Source: Ruminococcus flavefaciens (lineage in GTDB: Bacteria > Bacillota > Clostridia > Oscillospirales > Ruminococcaceae). From it: a DNA stretch of 64,000 nt. The translations under genes were made by a program, and so were the position numbers. Below are positions 62,501-64,000 of the stretch, one piece after another. The notes beneath the pieces were generated by a model. The model saw only the letters and a list, made by a program, of their open reading frames with translations. It did not search any database and had not been told where the DNA came from. Location: assembly GCA_015067005.1 (NCBI GenBank), contig SVNH01000014.1:27534-91533 (forward strand), given 5' to 3'. Each line of letters starts with the position of its first letter. Position 1 is the first letter of the stretch.

Positions 62501-64000
62501 GGCTACCAGACTGCTACGAACATCAAGTTCACAGTTGAAAATGGTAAGGTCGTTTCGATCGACGAGATTGAGTCGGATTCAAATGACGTAACTATGCGCG
62601 ATGAGAAGATTCCGCCTGCAAAGGTGAGCATCGACAAGCGTGACCTCGACACCGGCGATGAAGTTCCGGGTGCTACACTCAGACTTACAGGTGTTGACAG
62701 CGACAACAAGGCAATCGAATTTACTAAGGGCGTACTCGAAACAGCTTCCTCCGATCAGATCGTCAAGGACAGCGGCGAATACCTCGAATGGAAGTCCGGT
62801 GACAAGCCTTCAACAGTTACTCTCGCAGACGGCACTTACACTCTCGAGGAAGTAACACCTCCGGACGGCTACCAGACTACCACAAACATCACATTCACAG
62901 TCAAGGACGGCAAGGTAACATCAGTTGACAACGTAACTACCAATTCCAACGACATCACAATGCTTGACGCTAAGATTCCGCCAGCTAAGGTAAGCATCGA
63001 CAAGCGCGATCTCGACACCGGCGATGAAGTTCCGGGTGCTACACTCAGACTGACCGGCGTTGACAAGGACAATAAGGCAATCACATTTACTAAGGGTGTT
63101 CTCGAGACTGCATCCTCTGACCAGATCGTCAAGGACAGCGGCGAATACCTCGAGTGGAAGTCCGGCGACAAGCCTTCAACAGTTACTCTCGCAGACGGTA
63201 CTTACACTCTCGAAGAGGTAACACCTCCGGACGGCTACCAGACTGCTACGAACATCAAGTTCACAGTTGAAAACGGTAAGGTAGTTTCGATTGACGAGAT
63301 CGAATCAGATTCAAATGACTTAACAATGCTCGATGCAAAGATCCCACCTGCAAAGGTAAGCATCAACAAGCGTGATCTCGACACCGGCGACGAAGTTCCG
63401 GGTGCTACACTCAGACTTACTGGTGTTGATAAGGACAACAAGGCAATCGAATTTACTAAGGGTGTTCTCGAAACTGCTTCTTCTGACCAGATCGTCAAGG
63501 ACAGCGGCGAATACCTCGAATGGAAGTCCGGTGACAAGCCTTCAACAGTTACTCTCACAGACGGTACTTACACCCTCGAAGAAGTAACACCTCCGGACGG
63601 CTACCAGACTACAACAAACATCACTTTCACAGTCAAGGACGGCAAAGTTATCTCAGTTAATGACGTAACAACCGATTCCAACGACATCACAATGCTCGAT
63701 GCAAAGATCCCACCTGCAAAGGTAAGCATCGACAAGCGTGATCTCGACACCGGCGACGAAGTTCCGGGTGCTACACTCAGACTTACCGGCGTTGATAAGG
63801 ATAACAAGGCAATCACATTTACTAAGGGCGTACTCGAAACCGCTTCCTCCGATCAGGTGATAAAGGACAGCGGCAGCTACCTCGAATGGAAGTCCGGTGA
63901 CAAGCCTTCAACTGTTACTCTCGCAGACGGTACTTACACCCTCGAAGAAGTAACACCTCCGGACGGCTACCAGACTACAACAAACATCACTTTCACAGTC
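56507..64000 (+). CDS. Giant secreted surface protein with SpaA-like repeats (3' end outside window)
   Basis: The frame is open for 2498 codons to the window edge. Residues 1-34 are a signal peptide (EKKSWGKRFLGSASAAVMAV). Residues about 40-400 resemble a choice-of-anchor-A domain (LGVAGDFHVVAFDSFTDNNHVNGN). From about 412 a Cna-B-like domain begins (SVTANKIWNDDKDHSADSVEIELYRA). It appears interrupted by about 160 residues and resumes near 605 (VLNEDNSWTYKWPELQRF, YYIHEKNVPDGYAV). A linker with 20 consecutive Thr (675-694) leads into SpaA/prealbumin-like repeats of 122 residues, 14 complete and a 15th cut by the window. Each repeat has a Lys (SIDKRD), a Glu (YTLEEVTPPDGY) and a terminal Asp (TMLDAK), positions that form isopeptide bonds in related domains. 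A wall anchor is expected outside the window. Adhesion is inferred. Confidence 0.93.
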   Translation, partial: MEKKSWGKRFLGSASAAVMAVTSFMPGLSIRAGADDIGSDGLPNMKVPYEESIWYRGNPLGVAGDFHVVAFDSFTDNNHVNGNVATPHLIIGENGVGPSPNQYVGRLVNVVSDEIETKNQKNEFIMNMLPDLVMPADYELYSSTGKKLKYPTDAANMIIYKGSKDSGAESFNFGVQNEIRKEPYNVDSYFAHFSDTFMDFDAIKQEYKNKSAEFAAKENNVDFEFQNDSEYYHKLTINLSDSGENVYNLSIDDFIQPNAEINPKTGESIEFGEIEINNINAVKQEFNDYKGNPVSGFTYADDQYLILNINLEGHSAASFAPSKVTYNTKHGEKIEFGGEDTLYVGTNVIMNFYNGSKSGDTHLALNQNILASVIAPDTDLHLYASNGTFIGDTVTTERETHMAFFLEPMSDTSKTSVTANKIWNDDKDHSADSVEIELYRAIKADIEPEDLPELAEQAKTEWESNKQAEESRFAVESAALINAYESKLDWNNIPPDTMFKFIDANDYEKGVTYPSPDHVLQRTKGSDENPFISITNVGSSSGRMLSSTLDEGEYRFVSETYNYITNTSTKNDIFSFRVSDGAVIQIDDFSAVQPKYSAPRVELIDTQVLNEDNSWTYKWPELQRFNSDNFVTYYYIHEKNVPDGYAVSYNGNGTTSLNPIIQVINDKLPETTSSTTTTTTTTTTTTTTTTTTTTVAIVNIDKRDLDTGDEVPGATLRLTGVDKDNKTINFTKGVLETASSDQVVKDSGEYLEWKSGDSPSTVTLTDGTYTLEEVTPPDGYQTATNITFTVENGKVVTVNDVTTDSNDITMLDAKIPPAKVSIDKRDLDTGDEVPGATLRLTGVDKDNKTINFTKGVLETASSDQIVKDSGEYLEWKSGDKPSTVTLADGTYTLEEITPPDGYQTTTNITFTVENGKVVTVNDVTTDSNDITMRDEKIPPAKVSIDKRDLDTGDEVPGATLRLTGVDKDNKAITFTKGVLETASADQIVKDSGKYLEWKSGDSPSTVTLTDGTYTLEEVTPPDGYQTTTNITFTVKDGKVTSVDNVTTNSNDITMLDAKIPPAKVSIDKRDLDTGDEVPGATLRLTGVDKDNKAITFTKGVLETASSDQVVKDSGEYLEWKSGDKPSTVTLTDGTYTLEEVTPPDGYQTATNIKFTVENGKVVSIDEIVSDSNDVTMRDEKIPPAKVSIDKRDLDTGDEVPGATLRLTGVDKDNKAITFTKGVLETASSDQIVKDSGDYLEWKSGDKPSTVTLTDGTYTLEEITPPDGYQTATNIKFTVENGKVVSIDEIVSDSNDVTMRDEKIPPAKVSIDKRDLDTGDEVPGATLRLTGVDKDNKAITFTKGVLETASADQVVKDSGEYLEWKSGDSPSTVTLTDGTYTLEEVTPPDGYQTATNITFTVKDGKVVTVNDVTTDSNDITMLDAKIPPAKVSIDKRDLDTGDEVPGATLRLTGVDSDNKAIEFTKGVLETASSDQIVKDSGEYLEWKSGDKPSTVTLTDGTYTLEEVTPPDGYQTATNITFTVENGKVVSIDEIVSDSNDVTMLDAKIPPAKVSIDKRDLDTGDEVPGATLRLTGVDKDNKAITFTKGVLETASADQVVKDSGEYLEWKSGDKPSTVTLTDGTYTLEEITPPDGYQTTTNITFTVENGKVVTVNDVTTDSNDITMLDAKIPPAKVSIDKRDLDTGDEVPGATLRLTGVDKDNKAITFTKGVLETASSDQIVKDSGDYLEWKSGDKPSTVTLTDGTYTLEEVTPPDGYQTTTNITFTVKDGKVVTVNDVTTDSNDITMLDAKIPPAKVSIDKRDLDTGDEVPGATLRLTGVDKDNKAITFTKGVLETASSDQIVKDSGEYLEWKSGDKPSTVTLEGGTYTLEEVTPPDGYQTTTNITFTVENGKVTSVDNVTTDSNDITMLDAKIPPAKVSIDKRDLDTGDEVPGATLRLTGVDKDNKAITFTKGVLETASADQVVKDSGEYLEWKSGDKPSTVTLTDGTYTLEEITPPDGYQTATNIKFTVENGKVVSIDEIESDSNDVTMRDEKIPPAKVSIDKRDLDTGDEVPGATLRLTGVDSDNKAIEFTKGVLETASSDQIVKDSGEYLEWKSGDKPSTVTLADGTYTLEEVTPPDGYQTTTNITFTVKDGKVTSVDNVTTNSNDITMLDAKIPPAKVSIDKRDLDTGDEVPGATLRLTGVDKDNKAITFTKGVLETASSDQIVKDSGEYLEWKSGDKPSTVTLADGTYTLEEVTPPDGYQTATNIKFTVENGKVVSIDEIESDSNDLTMLDAKIPPAKVSINKRDLDTGDEVPGATLRLTGVDKDNKAIEFTKGVLETASSDQIVKDSGEYLEWKSGDKPSTVTLTDGTYTLEEVTPPDGYQTTTNITFTVKDGKVISVNDVTTDSNDITMLDAKIPPAKVSIDKRDLDTGDEVPGATLRLTGVDKDNKAITFTKGVLETASSDQVIKDSGSYLEWKSGDKPSTVTLADGTYTLEEVTPPDGYQTTTNITFTV
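58529..58588 (+). repeat. Poly-threonine codon tract (20 Thr)
   Basis: Twenty consecutive ACN codons, mixed ACA/ACT/ACG, preceded by TTSS. It links the N-terminal domains to the repeat array and is probably O-glycosylated or extended. The simple-sequence DNA could change length by slippage. Confidence 0.95.
58598..64000 (+). repeat. Tandem array of 366-bp repeats (14 complete plus a partial 15th)
   Basis: Units begin at 58598, 58964, 59330, 59696, 60062, 60428, 60794, 61160, 61526, 61892, 62258, 62624, 62990, 63356 and 63722, each exactly 366 bases apart. Differences are point changes only, concentrated in a few patches: D(K/S)DNK(T/A)I(N/T/E)F, ETAS(S/A)DQ(V/I)V, and the C-terminal stretch VVTVNDVTT, VTSVDNVTT or VVSIDEI(V/E)S followed by LDAK or RDEK. 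Confidence 0.98.

Noticed and set aside
58489-63816. Series of minus-strand ORFs of 60-112 codons, one per repeat
   Set aside because: They are antisense shadows of the repeat array: the same peptide recurs every 366 bp because the sense codons avoid antisense stops. None has a ribosome site.
1-64000. CRISPR array or tRNA/rRNA genes
   Set aside because: I saw no short regularly spaced direct repeats and no tRNA cloverleaf or rRNA sequence in the intergenic regions. A tRNAscan or Infernal run would settle this.

Overview
The window looks like a chromosome segment from a low-to-moderate-GC anaerobic Firmicute, most likely a Ruminococcus or another Oscillospirales/Ruminococcaceae member. The reasons are consensus SigA promoters and strong GGAGG ribosome sites, a rnc-smc-ftsY block, an infC-rpmI-rplT operon with an AUU start and an attenuator leader, sporulation relics (SpoIIR, a lone Spo0A output domain, a CotJC-type Mn catalase), a Thr-rich linker of the kind seen in ruminococcal surface proteins, and several AAA/PD-(D/E)XK genes common in gut anaerobes. 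The species is inferred, not proven. LAYOUT. 1-4.2 kb: the 5' part of a DegT-type sugar aminotransferase gene, a gene relic, then a small + strand operon with a fluoride channel (crcB), a YaiI-like protein and a YqiA-like esterase fused to an unknown C-terminal half. 4.2-16.7 kb: an accessory island. It opens with a consensus promoter and an early terminator (leader or small RNA). A pair of HerA/VirB4-like ATPases follows, one apparently inactive. A convergent mobilisation pair comes next (ribbon-helix-helix protein and a very small relaxase), with a three-way-junction element between the two sets. An AAA_14/DUF4143 ATPase follows, and then an operon of DUF960 protein, amidoligase, a 59-aa peptide, class II glutamine amidotransferase and serine recombinase. 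Two unknown small genes close the island. 16.7-26.7 kb: two related AAA-like/PD-(D/E)XK genes bracket glmS, a membrane-anchor-less CapD-like dehydratase, an IS3-family remnant that truncates a gene, the Spo0A-C protein and an HTH/coiled-coil protein. A CotJC-type manganese catalase without a usable start follows. 26.8-29.6 kb: nitrogen metabolism, with nadE, glnA and an ANTAR regulator that has a degenerate receiver. 29.6-56.2 kb, all minus strand: housekeeping genes. Read in transcription order they are spoIIR; infC-rpmI-rplT; an rRNA methyltransferase, dprA, topA, trmFO, plsX, rnc, a radical SAM protein, smc, ftsY, rdgB, yhbY, a flavin reductase, nadD, yqeK, an LCP ligase, rsfS, a membrane protein and leuS; then rpsU; then yqeG, aroQ, pepQ, efp and a CD1247-like protein. 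ftsY is unusual because its acidic region and a basic/aromatic motif lie at the C-terminus. 56.5-64.0 kb: the start of a very large secreted surface protein: signal peptide, choice-of-anchor-A-like domain, a split Cna-B-like domain, a 20-Thr linker, then 14 complete tandem 366-bp (122-aa) SpaA-like repeats without a single indel, and a 15th that runs off the window. The strongest candidates for new biology are the mobilisation and paired-ATPase module, the amidoligase/peptide/amidotransferase operon, the giant repeat adhesin and the rearranged FtsY.
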